Shown here: positions 1 through 8,930 of the stretch, piece by piece | How the letters are laid out: each line of letters begins with the position of its first letter | Position numbering within the stretch: position 1 is the first letter of the stretch | Source of the DNA: Arcanobacterium haemolyticum DSM 20595 | GTDB taxonomy: Bacteria > Actinomycetota > Actinomycetes > Actinomycetales > Actinomycetaceae | Length of the DNA stretch: 64,000 nt | Assembly (NCBI RefSeq): GCF_000092365.1 | Contig: NC_014218.1 | Location: 1,240,001-1,304,000, forward strand | Direction of reading: 5' to 3' | The notes under the pieces: generated by a model | What the model was told of the DNA's origin: nothing | Databases searched by the model: none | Seen by the model: the letters and a program-made list of their open reading frames with translations, nothing else | Made by a program: the position numbers and the translations under genes

Positions 1-1020
1 AGGATCGAGGCGGCGAATGTGTTCAGCGTTGATGGCCACACACTTCTTGTCATCAAAACGCGCAGGGTTTGGATTCACGTGTGCCACATCGAATGCAGCC
101 ACCATTTCATCCTTGGTAAACAGATCATGATCTGGAGCAATAGACCAGCCGAGCAAACCGAGGTAGTTCAGCAGACCTTCCGGGATCATGCCGCGTTCAC
201 GGTGCAGGAGAAGATTCGATTCTGGATCACGCTTGGAGAGCTTCTTGTTACCTTCACCCATAACGTATGGGAGGTGACCAAACACTGGCATGTACTTCGC
301 GATTCCGATTTCCATGAGTGCACGGTAAAGCACAACCTGACGTGGAGTGGAAGAAAGCAGATCTTCGCCACGCAACACGTGCGTGATTTCCATCAGGGCA
401 TCATCCACAGGGTTCGTCAAGGTGTACAGCGGCTGCCCGTTTCCGCGCATGATCACATAATCTGGCACAGATCCTGCTTTGAACGTGATTTCGCCACGCA
501 CCACATCAGTGAACGTGATGTCCTCATCTGGCATCCGCATACGCAACACCGGCTGGCGGCCTTCAGCACGGAAGGCTTCCTTCTGTTCTTCGGTTAGATC
601 GCGATCGTACCCGTCATATCCAAGCTTTGGATCTTCCCCCTTGGCGATGTGCCGCGCTTCGATTTCTTCTGGAGTTGAGAAGGATTCGTAAGCATACCCG
701 CCGTCAAGGAGTTTCTTTGCCGCATCAGCATAAATATCCATGCGCTGCGATTGACGGTATGGCGGGTGTGGCCCGCCTACTTCGATGCCTTCATCCCAGT
801 CCAGGCCGAGCCATGAAAGCGAATCGAGAATCTGCTGGTATGACTCTTCAGAGTCACGTGCCGCATCCGTATCTTCGATACGGAAAACGAAGGTGCCACC
901 AACGTGGCGCGCGTATGCCCAGTTAAAAAGGCAGGTACGCACCATTCCAACATGCGGGGTGCCGGTGGGTGAAGGGCAAAAACGTACGCGGATTTTATCC
1001 GCTGCAATTGAAGTATTCAT
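1..1020 (-). CDS. gltX: Glutamate--tRNA ligase, 3' part missing at window edge
   Basis: Charges tRNA-Glu with glutamate in the cytoplasm. The first 340 codons are visible; the C-terminal anticodon-binding part lies beyond the left edge. The class I aminoacyl-tRNA synthetase signatures are present: PSPTG followed by HVG near residues 16-25 and the KLSKR ATP-binding loop at 260-264. The ATG at 1020 gives the usual short N-terminus before [10 protein letters not shown]. The upstream gene on the same strand (FAH hydrolase) ends 25 bp before this start, so the two are probably co-transcribed. Discriminating versus non-discriminating specificity cannot be judged from this part. Confidence 0.96.
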   Translation of the reverse strand, partial: MNTSIAADKIRVRFCPSPTGTPHVGMVRTCLFNWAYARHVGGTFVFRIEDTDAARDSEESYQQILDSLSWLGLDWDEGIEVGGPHPPYRQSQRMDIYADAAKKLLDGGYAYESFSTPEEIEARHIAKGEDPKLGYDGYDRDLTEEQKEAFRAEGRQPVLRMRMPDEDITFTDVVRGEITFKAGSVPDYVIMRGNGQPLYTLTNPVDDALMEITHVLRGEDLLSSTPRQVVLYRALMEIGIAKYMPVFGHLPYVMGEGNKKLSKRDPESNLLLHRERGMIPEGLLNYLGLLGWSIAPDHDLFTKDEMVAAFDVAHVNPNPARFDDKKCVAINAEHIRRLDP

Positions 1021-1045
1021 GATGTCCTTAGGATACCGCCGTTTC

Positions 1046-1816
1046 TTATTGCTCCGCTACAACGGGGTTGCGCAGTGTGCCGATGCCGTCAACGTATGCT
1101 TCAACTTCCGCGCCTGGCCCGGCTGGGATTCCGGGCGCTACGGCACCAGTGAGGATGATATCTCCAGGCAGAAGTGTGAAGCAGGATGAGACGTATGAGA
1201 CTATTTGCGGGATCGTGTAGGCCATGGCTGCAGTGGAGCCTTCTTGTACAACCTCCCCATTGATAGTCAAACGAATCGTTAAATCTGACGTGTCTAGATC
1301 AGTCACGATGACTGGCCCGATTGGGCAGGACGTATCGAAGCCTTTGGCGCGTGCCCATTGTGGATCGGTTTTTGCGGTGCCAACATCGGTCACATCGTTC
1401 GCCACGGTGTAACCGAAGATGACGTCATGGGCGCGTTCTTCTGGAACGTCTTTACATAGGCGCGAGATGACAATGGCAAGTTCGACTTCGTGGTGGAGAT
1501 CGGTTGCGAAGCTTGGTTCGCTAATGGGCACGTTTGGCCCAACAACGGCCGTATTTGGTTTAAGGAACGTAACCGGCGCTTTGGTCACGTCAGGTTCTGG
1601 TTGACCTTCTTGGCGGTAAGTTCCGCCCAAGCCCACAACTTTCGAACGCGGAATAATTGGCGAGACGAGGTTCGCTTCACCTGCGGGAACAATTTCCCCA
1701 GTTGGTTCGATTCCTGAATAGATCGGGTCACCTGCGATAACGTGGTAGTTTCCGGTTTCTTCATCGACCACGGCAAAGCGTGGCCCCTGCGACATAGATA
1801 AACGTGCGATCTTCAT
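1046..1816 (-). CDS. Fumarylacetoacetate hydrolase (FAH) family protein
   Basis: 256-residue protein of the FAH superfamily, which includes acylpyruvate hydrolases, 2-hydroxyhepta-2,4-diene-1,7-dioate isomerases and oxaloacetate decarboxylases. The metal-binding acidic triad is visible: E110 and E112 in HHEVELAIV and D141 in the NDVTD segment. Substrate cannot be assigned. Placement directly before gltX is common in Actinobacteria, so this is probably the housekeeping FAHD-like paralogue rather than an aromatic degradation enzyme; no other catabolic genes are near. The promoter must lie in the 27-bp gap to the divergent gene at 1844. Confidence 0.9.
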   Translation of the reverse strand: MKIARLSMSQGPRFAVVDEETGNYHVIAGDPIYSGIEPTGEIVPAGEANLVSPIIPRSKVVGLGGTYRQEGQPEPDVTKAPVTFLKPNTAVVGPNVPISEPSFATDLHHEVELAIVISRLCKDVPEERAHDVIFGYTVANDVTDVGTAKTDPQWARAKGFDTSCPIGPVIVTDLDTSDLTIRLTINGEVVQEGSTAAMAYTIPQIVSYVSSCFTLLPGDIILTGAVAPGIPAGPGAEVEAYVDGIGTLRNPVVAEQ

Positions 1817-1843
1817 ATCTCAAGACTATGCCAAAATAGAGTT

Positions 1844-2821
1844 ATGCATGTTATTTCGTCCGAAGTGTGGTGGCCACGTGCGCTAGCTCATGCTCGCGCC
1901 GCGTTCGAACGTTCCCAGCCGCGCCAGGTCCGGCGGGCGCGTGGGGAAAAGAATGCGTTGGAAGATTTTTTGTGGGAATACTATCCGTTGCGCCCTGGCC
2001 GGCTCGCGGTGTGGCATCCTGGTTTTGCCGACGACGCCGAACCTTACGCACTCCTCAAGCCTGCGGACGATTCTGGTTCAGTTACTCCTTGGCAGCCCGG
2101 TAAAGAAATACCTGAATCACCCTTGAGCTGGTGGCTACATCACGCATCCCTCCCGTGGCACGTCACGTACGAGACTGAGGATGGCACGGCGATCGTCGTC
2201 GATCCTTCCCTTCTTGCCCACCGATCCCACGGAATCTCACACCTCACCGCGCTCAATTCGTTACTCCTTAAACGCGAAGCCACTTTCGGATGCTTGGGCT
2301 GGCACGAATGGGCCATGGTGTATCAGGTAGACGAAACCCGCCATCCGCTCCCCTTACGCCTTGGCGCGGCGCGCACGAATGAACTGGTAGAACAGGCTCA
2401 TATTCGGTGTACTCATTTTGATGCGTTCCGATTCTTTGCCCCCGAAGCGATGCCGCTGAATAAAGTGCAGCCAACGTACGAAAGCGTGTTAGCCAACGAA
2501 CAACCGGGATGCATCCATACGTCGATGGATATGCTCCGAACCTGCATCCAGCTTGGCCCGCTCGTGCCAGGTGAACTCACCATTCAAGCCTTCGATCTGG
2601 CCATGGAAGCCCGCACTATCGATATGGCCGCATCACCCTACGATTGTTCCTCACTTGGGCTCGCCCCGATTCCAATCGAAAACGCTGACGGGAAGGCCGA
2701 ATATATAGAACGCCAACGCGCAGTGACCGCGAAAGCGCGGCCCCTGCGCGAACAGATACTCAAAATTTTGCAACCCTTATACGATAAAATCAGCAACATA
2801 TACCCCCACATGAGGAGATAA
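1844..2821 (+). CDS. Conserved actinobacterial protein of unknown function
   Basis: 325 residues, soluble, no signal peptide or membrane segment. It resembles a conserved actinobacterial family that databases often label 3-methyladenine DNA glycosylase, apparently without structural support: an N-terminal RRARGEKNALEDFLWEYY stretch, a WHPG motif, and a central W- and H-rich region (LGWHEWAMVYQ; RCTHFDAFRFF). I see no helix-hairpin-helix glycosylase signature. The start is weakly supported because only AATAGAGTT precedes the ATG. The gene is followed 3 bp later by the thiamine-binding protein gene, so the two form an operon. Function is open. Confidence 0.75.
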   Translation: MHVISSEVWWPRALAHARAAFERSQPRQVRRARGEKNALEDFLWEYYPLRPGRLAVWHPGFADDAEPYALLKPADDSGSVTPWQPGKEIPESPLSWWLHHASLPWHVTYETEDGTAIVVDPSLLAHRSHGISHLTALNSLLLKREATFGCLGWHEWAMVYQVDETRHPLPLRLGAARTNELVEQAHIRCTHFDAFRFFAPEAMPLNKVQPTYESVLANEQPGCIHTSMDMLRTCIQLGPLVPGELTIQAFDLAMEARTIDMAASPYDCSSLGLAPIPIENADGKAEYIERQRAVTAKARPLREQILKILQPLYDKISNIYPHMRR

Positions 2822-2824
2822 ACA

Positions 2825-3136
2825 ATGATCGTGGCATTTTCTATCGTCCCTGAAGGAACCGGCCGGGCTGATGGGTCGGTTCATGATGCCGTTGCGGCGG
2901 CAGTCAAAGTAGTCCGCGATTCCGGGCTTCCCAACCGCACATCAAGCATGTTCACCGAAATTGAAGGCGAATGGGATGAGGTTTTCGCGGTGATCAAAGA
3001 TGCCACGTTCGCTGTTGCCCCATTCGGATCCCGCATCTCACTTGTTCTTAAAGCAGACATTCGCCCAGGATACACCGGAGAAATGACCGGGAAACTAGAA
3101 CGCTTGGAAAAGGCTATTACAGAGTTCGATTCCTAA
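2825..3136 (+). CDS. Thiamine-binding (MTH1187/YkoF-type) protein
   Basis: 103-residue protein of the PF01910 family, small ferredoxin-like-fold proteins of which some bind thiamine or its pyrimidine. Family features seen are the N-terminal beta strand MIVAFSIVP followed by a GTG turn, and the central SSMFTEIEGEWDEVFAVI segment. The start is fixed by AGGAGATAAAC just before the ATG, partly inside the end of the upstream gene. No thiamine biosynthesis or TPP riboswitch is visible nearby, so the physiological ligand is uncertain. Confidence 0.85.
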   Translation: MIVAFSIVPEGTGRADGSVHDAVAAAVKVVRDSGLPNRTSSMFTEIEGEWDEVFAVIKDATFAVAPFGSRISLVLKADIRPGYTGEMTGKLERLEKAITEFDS

Positions 3137-3164
3137 AAACACTTGGGATCACAATCGGTTCATT

Positions 3165-3810
3165 ACCGACGCATTGTCCCCATATACTGGGCGGCCTGCC
3201 GTTCACGGCCAAACTTTGGCTTACTACCGGCTGGTTCGCGAATTACGTGAGCGCTTCCCACATCTAGCGATCGAGAACTGTTCTTCTGGCGGCGGACGGG
3301 TGGATCTGGCGATCAGCGAAGTAACGGATTCCGTTTGGTCATCGGATTGTACTGATCCCGTAGAGCGGGTGGATATTCAGCGATTTTGAACGGCTACTTT
3401 CTGGGGCATGGGTGGCTCTTCACAACAACGTTATGGCTCACGGGGCTTTCCAGATATTCTATGGGGGTTGTGCCGATCCTGCGGTTCGCGTAGATGGGAT
3501 AGTGAACGACGACGCGACGTACGGGCTCTTCTGTGTCGCTCAGTTAGGAACGTCTGCTGATTACCCTATCGCGCCTGTATGCTTGCCGGGACTACGCGAC
3601 GATTTAGTGTATCGTGTTGTGCCATTCGGCAGAATGATGTGGTATAGCGATTCGGATGTTGATCGCCCTGCACCACAATGGTGGAATAATCAGGGTGCTC
3701 AGTTGCCTGGCCGTGTGCTTCGCACGTGGGGAATACGATCTAAACATGTGTTTCCAGGAAACGCCGTCCTTATTGAAGTGTGTAGCACTAGTCTAGAAAA
3801 CAACTCATAG
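3165..3810 (+). pseudogene. Decayed 3' part of a GH36 alpha-galactosidase gene
   Basis: Two reading frames carry successive alpha-galactosidase pieces. Frame 1 (about 3174-3389) reads GRPAVHGQTLAYYRLVRE, then ENCSSGGGRVDLAI and SDCTDPVER, the GH36 block holding the acid/base aspartate region (SDCTD), and then stops. Frame 2 (3412-3810) resumes with the C-terminal beta-sandwich (NDDATYGLFCVAQLGTSADY; later WWNNQGAQLPGRVL). The roughly 70-120 residues usually lying between these blocks are missing and the catalytic nucleophile region is absent. This is a remnant left by 5' truncation, an internal deletion and a frameshift. It cannot make an active enzyme. Confidence 0.85.
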
Positions 3811-3831
3811 ATAGCACAGGATCGATAACAG

Positions 3832-3889
3832 ATGTGGCTTGGTTTCGATTAGACCTCTTAATAGATCGTCGAAACCAAGCCACATTTTC
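3832..3889. terminator. Long inverted repeat, likely terminator between converging units
   Basis: Perfect 17-bp arms at 3832-3848 and 3869-3885 (ATGTGGCTTGGTTTCGA and its complement) with a 20-nt loop that can pair further (GAT/ATC). TTTTCA follows on the plus strand. It lies between the GH36 remnant and the converging surface-protein gene. Confidence 0.7.
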
Positions 3890-3913
3890 ATAGCAACTTA
3901 TGAGCTGACGTGT

Positions 3914-6900
3914 TTAGCTGTTCTTTCGTCTCATCACAAAAAGCACGCCACTGCTTATCATGCCAAGAGCTACAAGTAGAGCAGCCGTGACAGTCACACC
4001 AGTCTTCGACAATTGAGGAGTTTCTGGTTTCTTTGGCTTCACTGGCTGTTGTGGAGTCACATCCTGAGTATTCGTCACCACAACCTTATAACCAGTCTTT
4101 GTCACCTCAGTCTTCCCCACACTCGAAGAATAACCAGGAACAGCACTCTCCCTAACCGAGTAAGCAATCACCTTCCCAGCAGACGAGACCTTCGGCAACC
4201 CAGCAAACCGATACACCCACTGACCATCATCACCAGGCACAACCTTCACCACATCACCAACAGGACGACCATCAGCCAACAACTGAACACCAATCGACCC
4301 CGGAAGACCACCACGAACCGGCCCACCATCAGAAGAAACCCACTTCTTCTCAACAACCAACTCAGTCACATCCTGAGTATTCGTCACCACAACCTTATAA
4401 CCAGTCTTTGTCACCTCAGTCTTCCCCACACTCGAAGAATAACCAGGAACAGCACTCTCCCTAACCGAGTAAGCAATCACCTTCCCAGCAGACGAGACCT
4501 TCGGCAACCCAGCAAACCGATACACCCACTGACCATCATCACCAGGCACAACCTTCACCACATCACCAACAGGACGACCATCAGCCAACAACTGAACACC
4601 AATCGACCCCGGAAGACCACCACGAACCGGCCCACCATCAGAAGAAACCCACTTCTTCTCAACAACCAACTCAGTCACATCCTGAGTATTCGTCACCACA
4701 ATATTGTATATTTTTGTTCCGTCTTCACCTTGGGATACGTTCACATCGTATGCAGCGTTGTATCCTTTTACCGGAATTAGTTTCGAGTTCTCTCCAGTGT
4801 TTTCTAGCTGGCCCTCGACAACTTGGTATTCAATTGGCTCATTGAGATATGACTGTGGTAATTCGCTGAATTTATATGACCAGTTGTTCTTTTCGTTGAG
4901 TTCAACAGGACGTCCAATGTCGAATACAGATTCTTTTCCTTGTGTTGTAATCCGGCCTTGAAGCTGAATAAACAATGCGGAAGGTATTTTCTGTAGATCA
5001 AGCGGTTTCCCTGCTCCATCTCTCCATTTTTTCTCTACCGCAACCGTAGATAAGGCCTTTTTGCTCCCGATATTAACGTTGCCGTTAGAACCAATTCCGC
5101 CGCCCCGATAGGCTTTATTACGCGTGATCGTCAGTTTTGCCCAGCTTGATGCACGATCTTGATCTTTTTGTGCAGATTCGCCAATAAGACCCTCTTGGAA
5201 AAGTTTCTTTTTGTAATCTTTCCCGGCTTCTTTTTCTTTTTCAGGAACATCTTGATACACCTGCTCACGCCCAGGATTGGCCTGATCATACCGCTGATGC
5301 CCCTGCCCACCATCGAGATAGTATGCAACCGGGCCACCGCCTAACATCCTTCGTGCGAAATATGATTCGTAGGCACCGGCAGAACCGTAATTATCATGTG
5401 CAAATTCATCACCATAGTTTTTAGCTGTATTTCCGAAGAACGCCCCACCATCGGTGACGTTAATTGTGGCATTTCCAGTTGGACAAAGCCACATCCCACC
5501 GCCAATATGGGATGCCTCATTTTTAGTTGCAACTACATTAAACAAGTTTGCCGTATACGTGGCTGTTGCGACATAAACGCCACCCCCCTGGCTGCCACCA
5601 TAATTATCGGAAATTTCACCGCCGTAAAGGTTTACACCATTAGAAACAACATTAACGCCTCCGCCTGTTCGATTGGCGCGATTTCCAGTGATTTTGCCAC
5701 CATTCATAGTGAAAGATCCTGGAGATATTTTAGTCCATTGCTCAGTACTTAGCCCCGATTGTTTCCCATCCCCAGGGATTTCTTTCCATGTTGACTCCGC
5801 ACCCCACACATAGAGATCCATTGCGTTCACGCCACCGCCGTTTGGCGCCGAGTTACGAGAAATCGTTCCGCCATTCATGGTGACATCGGCATTACCAAAA
5901 ATTCCGACTCCGCCACCGCCAAAGTTTGATGTATTGCTGTCAATTAAGCCACCGTTGATGGTGATCTTTGCACGTTGTCCTAACGCGCGCTCTGGGTGCT
6001 TTGAGAGGTCCCAATCCCATGCCCAGGCTTGGAGTCCTCCGGCCCAACCGCCTTTATTATTAATAATTTTTCCATCATTAAGGACAAGACTTCCGCCATC
6101 CATGACGTTAATTCCACCTGTTTCGCCATAGGCCTGGTCAGTTCGAGTACGACCGTTACTGATCTCCCCGCCATTCATCACCATAGTGGCGTTCTTGGTT
6201 ACCATGACATTCGCAGCACCGTATTGAGGACCGTTCGATGATAAATCACGCTCGTTATCAGTGACTTTGCCACCGTTCATAATGAAAGATGCACCTTCAC
6301 CTGAGATAGTAACGGCTCCTTCATTAGTTTCTTTCATGTTACGAGCGCCGGTAATAGTTCCGTGATTGAGTACGAACTCTCCCTGGACCTCTATAACTGA
6401 CTTTGTGGTGTTCTTTACCCACTCACCACGGCTAGCTACGATGACTTCTCCTCCACCATCATTCGCAGAAAACGTGAGTTTGCCACCTTGTTCTACTCGT
6501 ACAAGAACGCCAGTAAATCCATCTTCACGGGTTAATCGAGAATCCGTGGTTCCCCAAGGAGCTTTCGGATGATTCACTAATGTAATATCCGCTTGGCTCG
6601 GGATGACGAGCGTCTTCGTGAGCAATGTATCCGTTGCACCAAGTTCAATCACAGTAGGAGTATTCGCCGCTTCATTAATCAATTGTTGAAGCTTAGTTTC
6701 CGAGCACGTGAGGTCTTGTTCCGGAATGTAACACTGAATTTTCTTGACGGTAGATTCACTTGAAGAATCTGCACGTAAAGAACGTGCTTCGTGTAATTGT
6801 TGTCCTTTTCCTTCTCCATGTTCTAGTGAAAAGGAGTCCTTCCCAGAAATCCCATCGGAAGCCCACGATGGCGTGATCGGAGAAAGGATTAGACTCAGAA

Positions 6901-6967
6901 AGCTCAATAAAGCGATCATTAATGGTGCAAATGATAATTTCTCTTTAGCCATACTTACAGGATACAT
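3914..6967 (-). CDS. Cell-wall-anchored beta-helix and Cna-B repeat surface protein
   Basis: 1017 residues. A signal peptide (hydrophobic core about residues 14-35, ending near SWASDG) is followed by a long region of NGG-rich repeats (for example TMNGGEIS, TINGGLIDSN, TMNGGTISRN), typical of a right-handed parallel beta-helix, to about residue 620. Next come a divergent Cna-B-like domain (about 647-755, VEKKW...VVTN) and two identical 103-residue Cna-B domains (763-969), whose K, E and N residues fit intramolecular isopeptide bonds. The C-terminus is LSKTG (986-990), a hydrophobic span and MRRKNS, a sortase signal. The role is probably adhesion or display at the surface; the ligand is unknown. 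The ATG at 6967 is preceded by TATAAT (6980-6985), implying a very short leader. A second ATG (residue 6) is possible. Confidence 0.9.
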   Translation of the reverse strand: MYPVSMAKEKLSFAPLMIALLSFLSLILSPITPSWASDGISGKDSFSLEHGEGKGQQLHEARSLRADSSSESTVKKIQCYIPEQDLTCSETKLQQLINEAANTPTVIELGATDTLLTKTLVIPSQADITLVNHPKAPWGTTDSRLTREDGFTGVLVRVEQGGKLTFSANDGGGEVIVASRGEWVKNTTKSVIEVQGEFVLNHGTITGARNMKETNEGAVTISGEGASFIMNGGKVTDNERDLSSNGPQYGAANVMVTKNATMVMNGGEISNGRTRTDQAYGETGGINVMDGGSLVLNDGKIINNKGGWAGGLQAWAWDWDLSKHPERALGQRAKITINGGLIDSNTSNFGGGGVGIFGNADVTMNGGTISRNSAPNGGGVNAMDLYVWGAESTWKEIPGDGKQSGLSTEQWTKISPGSFTMNGGKITGNRANRTGGGVNVVSNGVNLYGGEISDNYGGSQGGGVYVATATYTANLFNVVATKNEASHIGGGMWLCPTGNATINVTDGGAFFGNTAKNYGDEFAHDNYGSAGAYESYFARRMLGGGPVAYYLDGGQGHQRYDQANPGREQVYQDVPEKEKEAGKDYKKKLFQEGLIGESAQKDQDRASSWAKLTITRNKAYRGGGIGSNGNVNIGSKKALSTVAVEKKWRDGAGKPLDLQKIPSALFIQLQGRITTQGKESVFDIGRPVELNEKNNWSYKFSELPQSYLNEPIEYQVVEGQLENTGENSKLIPVKGYNAAYDVNVSQGEDGTKIYNIVVTNTQDVTELVVEKKWVSSDGGPVRGGLPGSIGVQLLADGRPVGDVVKVVPGDDGQWVYRFAGLPKVSSAGKVIAYSVRESAVPGYSSSVGKTEVTKTGYKVVVTNTQDVTELVVEKKWVSSDGGPVRGGLPGSIGVQLLADGRPVGDVVKVVPGDDGQWVYRFAGLPKVSSAGKVIAYSVRESAVPGYSSSVGKTEVTKTGYKVVVTNTQDVTPQQPVKPKKPETPQLSKTGVTVTAALLVALGMISSGVLFVMRRKNS
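4061..4678. repeat. Two perfect 309-bp tandem repeats inside the surface-protein gene
   Basis: The 309-bp unit beginning at 4061 recurs at 4370, and the first bases of a further copy start at 4679 before divergence. By eye the two full copies are identical at DNA level, each encoding one 103-residue Cna-B domain. Perfect DNA identity implies recent duplication or ongoing homogenisation, and copy number may vary between strains. Confidence 0.9.
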
Positions 6968-6979
6968 AATTTTTCCGGA

Positions 6980-6985
6980 TTATAA
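6980..6985 (-). promoter_or_regulatory. Putative -10 box of the surface-protein gene
   Basis: On the minus strand a consensus TATAAT lies 12 bp before the first ATG of the beta-helix protein gene. A transcript starting 6-7 bp downstream would have a leader of only a few bases. No clear -35 is visible. Confidence 0.45.
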
Positions 6986-7112
6986 CCCGGAATCAGTTAT
7001 TTCGTACGAATGGCGAATACTCGCCTTAAAATATGAAACATTTCAAAAACCTACCGATACGTATTTTCCTCAGTTTACCGGTATACATTTACATAGAACC
7101 TGGGCCTGGGCA

Positions 7113-7237
7113 TAAAAAAATAGGATTCTCATACCACACGTCCTTGACGTGTAGTAGTTCATCTGGCAATACGCGGATCGACTGCCTTCCAGTACACATA
7201 TTCATTCGCTTCGTGTACCAGGACACGCATGAGAACC
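7113..7237 (-). ncRNA. Candidate structured small RNA downstream of tRNA-Leu
   Basis: On the minus strand, 5' GGTTCTCAT pairs with 3' ATGAGAATCC (one bulge) to close a domain with three inner hairpins: CTGGTACAC with GTGTACTGG (7213-7221/7189-7197, two G-U pairs), GGCA with TGCC, and CTACACGTC with GACGTGTGG closed by an AAG triloop (7136-7154). The closing stem is followed at once by TATTTTTTTATG, a terminator-like U tract. A plausible promoter lies in front: TTGATA within the tRNA terminator palindrome, 17 bp, then TTTTAT. No coding potential is apparent. The family is not recognised. It could instead be a 5' regulatory element of the surface-protein gene, which starts about 145 bp downstream. 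Confidence 0.5.
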
Positions 7238-7274
7238 GAATAAAAAAATAAAACCGTTGATATATCAACGGTTT
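7238..7274 (-). terminator. Intrinsic terminator of tRNA-Leu
   Basis: A perfect 24-bp palindrome at 7251-7274 (arms AAACCGTTGATA and complement) is followed on the minus strand by TATTTTTTTATT. It sits 5 bp after the tRNA 3' end. Confidence 0.85.
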
Positions 7275-7279
7275 AAGAG

Positions 7280-7361
7280 TGCGCGAGGAGGGACTTGAAC
7301 CCTCACACCCGAAGGCACCAGAACCTAAATCTGGCGCGTCTGCCAATTCCGCCACTCGCGC
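7280..7361 (-). tRNA. tRNA-Leu (anticodon UAG)
   Basis: 82-nt class II tRNA. The acceptor stem GCGCGAG pairs with CTCGCGC, with A as discriminator. The anticodon stem CCAGA/TCTGG encloses loop TTTAGGT, giving anticodon TAG, which reads CUA/CUN leucine codons. A variable arm TGCCTTCGGGTG and T-arm GAGGGTTCAAGTCCCTC are clear. CCA is not encoded. Confidence 0.97.
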
Positions 7362-7392
7362 GTGCGTAGCAATTGCTACCGGTTCAGTTTAC

Positions 7393-7431
7393 ACAACTGG
7401 GCGCACCAAACAAAATGGTGCGCCCAGTTGT
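7393..7431. terminator. Perfect 16-bp-stem hairpin after bcp
   Basis: Arms ACAACTGGGCGCACCA and complement with a 7-nt loop, 25 bp after the bcp stop. No U tract follows on either strand. Likely a non-canonical terminator separating bcp from tRNA-Leu. Confidence 0.6.
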
Positions 7432-7455
7432 AGGTCACATTAACCGTGAGGTGGA

Positions 7456-7935
7456 TTATTTATCAATCCCCAATTCGCGGCGCAGACGCGCCACATGGCC
7501 CGTGGCCTTCACGTTATACAGAGCCTTAGCAACAGTGCCATCCTTCGCTACCACGATCGTGGAACGAATAACACCCTTGATAAGCCGGCCATAATTCTTC
7601 TTTTCGCCGTAAGCACCCCAGGCGATCATCACGTCTTTTTCTGGATCTGATGCTAATGGAAAGTTCAAGTTTTCCTTAGCCGTGAACTTCTCCAACGATT
7701 CAACCTTGTCCGGAGAAATACCGATCACTCGATATCCTGCACTAGCAAGGGAGTTTTCCGAATCACGGAAATCACACGCCTGCTTGGTGCAACCAGGAGT
7801 CATTGCCTTCGGGTAGAAGTACACAATCACGCCTTTATCAGCCCGCTCCAATTCTTCAGACAACGTCACGCTACCGCCGCCCAATGTAGCCAACGTGAAA
7901 TCTGGAGCCTTCTGGCCCTCACTCAACTGTGTCAT
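7456..7935 (-). CDS. bcp: Thioredoxin-dependent thiol peroxidase (BCP/PrxQ family)
   Basis: 159-residue peroxiredoxin that reduces hydrogen peroxide and organic hydroperoxides in the cytoplasm using thioredoxin. The peroxidatic motif YPKAMTPGCTKQACDF gives C49 (peroxidatic) and C54 (resolving), the C-x4-C arrangement of BCP proteins. APDF near the N-terminus and a conserved Arg (IRSTIVV) are present. Length matches the family. Monocistronic: a hairpin follows and the next gene upstream is a separate membrane protein 36 bp away. Confidence 0.96.
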   Translation of the reverse strand: MTQLSEGQKAPDFTLATLGGGSVTLSEELERADKGVIVYFYPKAMTPGCTKQACDFRDSENSLASAGYRVIGISPDKVESLEKFTAKENLNFPLASDPEKDVMIAWGAYGEKKNYGRLIKGVIRSTIVVAKDGTVAKALYNVKATGHVARLRRELGIDK

Positions 7936-7971
7936 GATAACCTCCCAAAAAATAAACGCTTGATGCTCAGT

Positions 7972-8286
7972 CTACTCACCGTTAAAGGTCACGAAAAGAT
8001 CCAATGAGACTATCAGCGTAAAAATAATAAAACCGCAGATCATAGGAATCAGACCAAACGGTGTAGGAAACAAAATCCCTGCTCCCAACGCGGCAGTAGC
8101 ACACACATTCAACGATTCGCGCCGCCAACCCCATACGCCAAGCAACACCATCAACGATGCAATAGACCCAATAATGAAACCAGTTGTGCTCCCTGCACCA
8201 ACCACAATCGAATACCAACCGACCACAGCCATAACACACGTAAAAAGCAGAGCAACCAGCATCACCGGACGTTCAAAAACATGCAT
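7972..8286 (-). CDS. Small membrane protein of unknown function
   Basis: 104 residues with about four hydrophobic segments (residues 7-30, 33-51, 62-80 and 83-101 approximately). The reading frame extends further upstream, but the ATG at 8286 is preceded by GGATGGAGGAGAAAG, an excellent ribosome-binding site, so the shorter start is chosen. No motif recognised. It lies between bcp and the divergent DUF4916-type gene. Confidence 0.7.
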   Translation of the reverse strand: MHVFERPVMLVALLFTCVMAVVGWYSIVVGAGSTTGFIIGSIASLMVLLGVWGWRRESLNVCATAALGAGILFPTPFGLIPMICGFIIFTLIVSLDLFVTFNGE

Positions 8287-8399
8287 CTTTCTCCTCCATC
8301 CGCAACGCAACCACTCCAGCGTCGTCCCACACATCCTACCCTGTTCACCAGTGGCACAACATAGCGCACCCACTCCGCCCAAACTGGCACAATCGAACT

Positions 8400-8930
8400 A
8401 TGAGTGACATTGCTTCTGAAGATATGGGCCCATGGCTATCCCCCGAAGAACTCGAATTCGTGCGGAACAAAGTGCCAATCCTTTACGTGGACATTCTCCC
8501 CGTACGCATCGATGATGCCGGCCGAATCGAAGCAATCGGGCTCCTCTTATCGGCAAAAGAGGTAGGGATTACGCGGTCGATCATATCCGGGCGCGTTCTC
8601 GTACACGAAACAATACGTGACGCGATTATCCGCCACGTTGATAAAGACCTCGGGCTCATGGCACTCCCGCAACTGCCTGCCAACCTCACACCATTTACCA
8701 TTGGCGAATACTTCCCCACCCCAGGCGAAGGCTGGCACGATCCACGGCAACACGCCGTCTCACTCGCCTACATTATCCCGATGGCAGGCGATTGCTCCGC
8801 AAACGCGGATGCATTAGAGGTCTCATGGTTCCCACCACGAGACCTCCTTACGCGATCACTTCAATCCGAAATCGTTGCAACGCATCTACCGCTTGTGAAG
8901 CGTGCGCTCTCATACCTCGGGATCGAATAA
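8400..8930 (+). CDS. DUF4916 / NUDIX-like protein
   Basis: 176 residues resembling the actinobacterial DUF4916 family, which has a NUDIX-like fold but lacks a canonical NUDIX box (no GX5EX7REUXEEXGU visible). Recognisable parts are the opening WLSPEELEFVRNKVPILYVD, an RVLVHETIRDAIIRHVDKDLG helix where the NUDIX helix would sit, and HAVSLAYIIP. Substrate and activity are unknown. The 3' end overlaps the converging rdgB gene by 21 bp. Confidence 0.75.
   Translation: MSDIASEDMGPWLSPEELEFVRNKVPILYVDILPVRIDDAGRIEAIGLLLSAKEVGITRSIISGRVLVHETIRDAIIRHVDKDLGLMALPQLPANLTPFTIGEYFPTPGEGWHDPRQHAVSLAYIIPMAGDCSANADALEVSWFPPRDLLTRSLQSEIVATHLPLVKRALSYLGIE

Noticed and set aside
1844-2821. Firm annotation as 3-methyladenine DNA glycosylase
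   Set aside because: No glycosylase signature is visible, and a genuine tag gene is present at 60451.
4013-4780. 255-codon open frame on the plus strand across the Cna-B repeats
   Set aside because: It only mirrors the two 309-bp repeats of the minus-strand surface protein and has an improbable His/Thr/Arg/Asn composition.
7089-7355. Minus-strand open frame beginning MAELADAPDLGSGAFG
   Set aside because: This is the translation of the tRNA-Leu gene, a well-known false protein.
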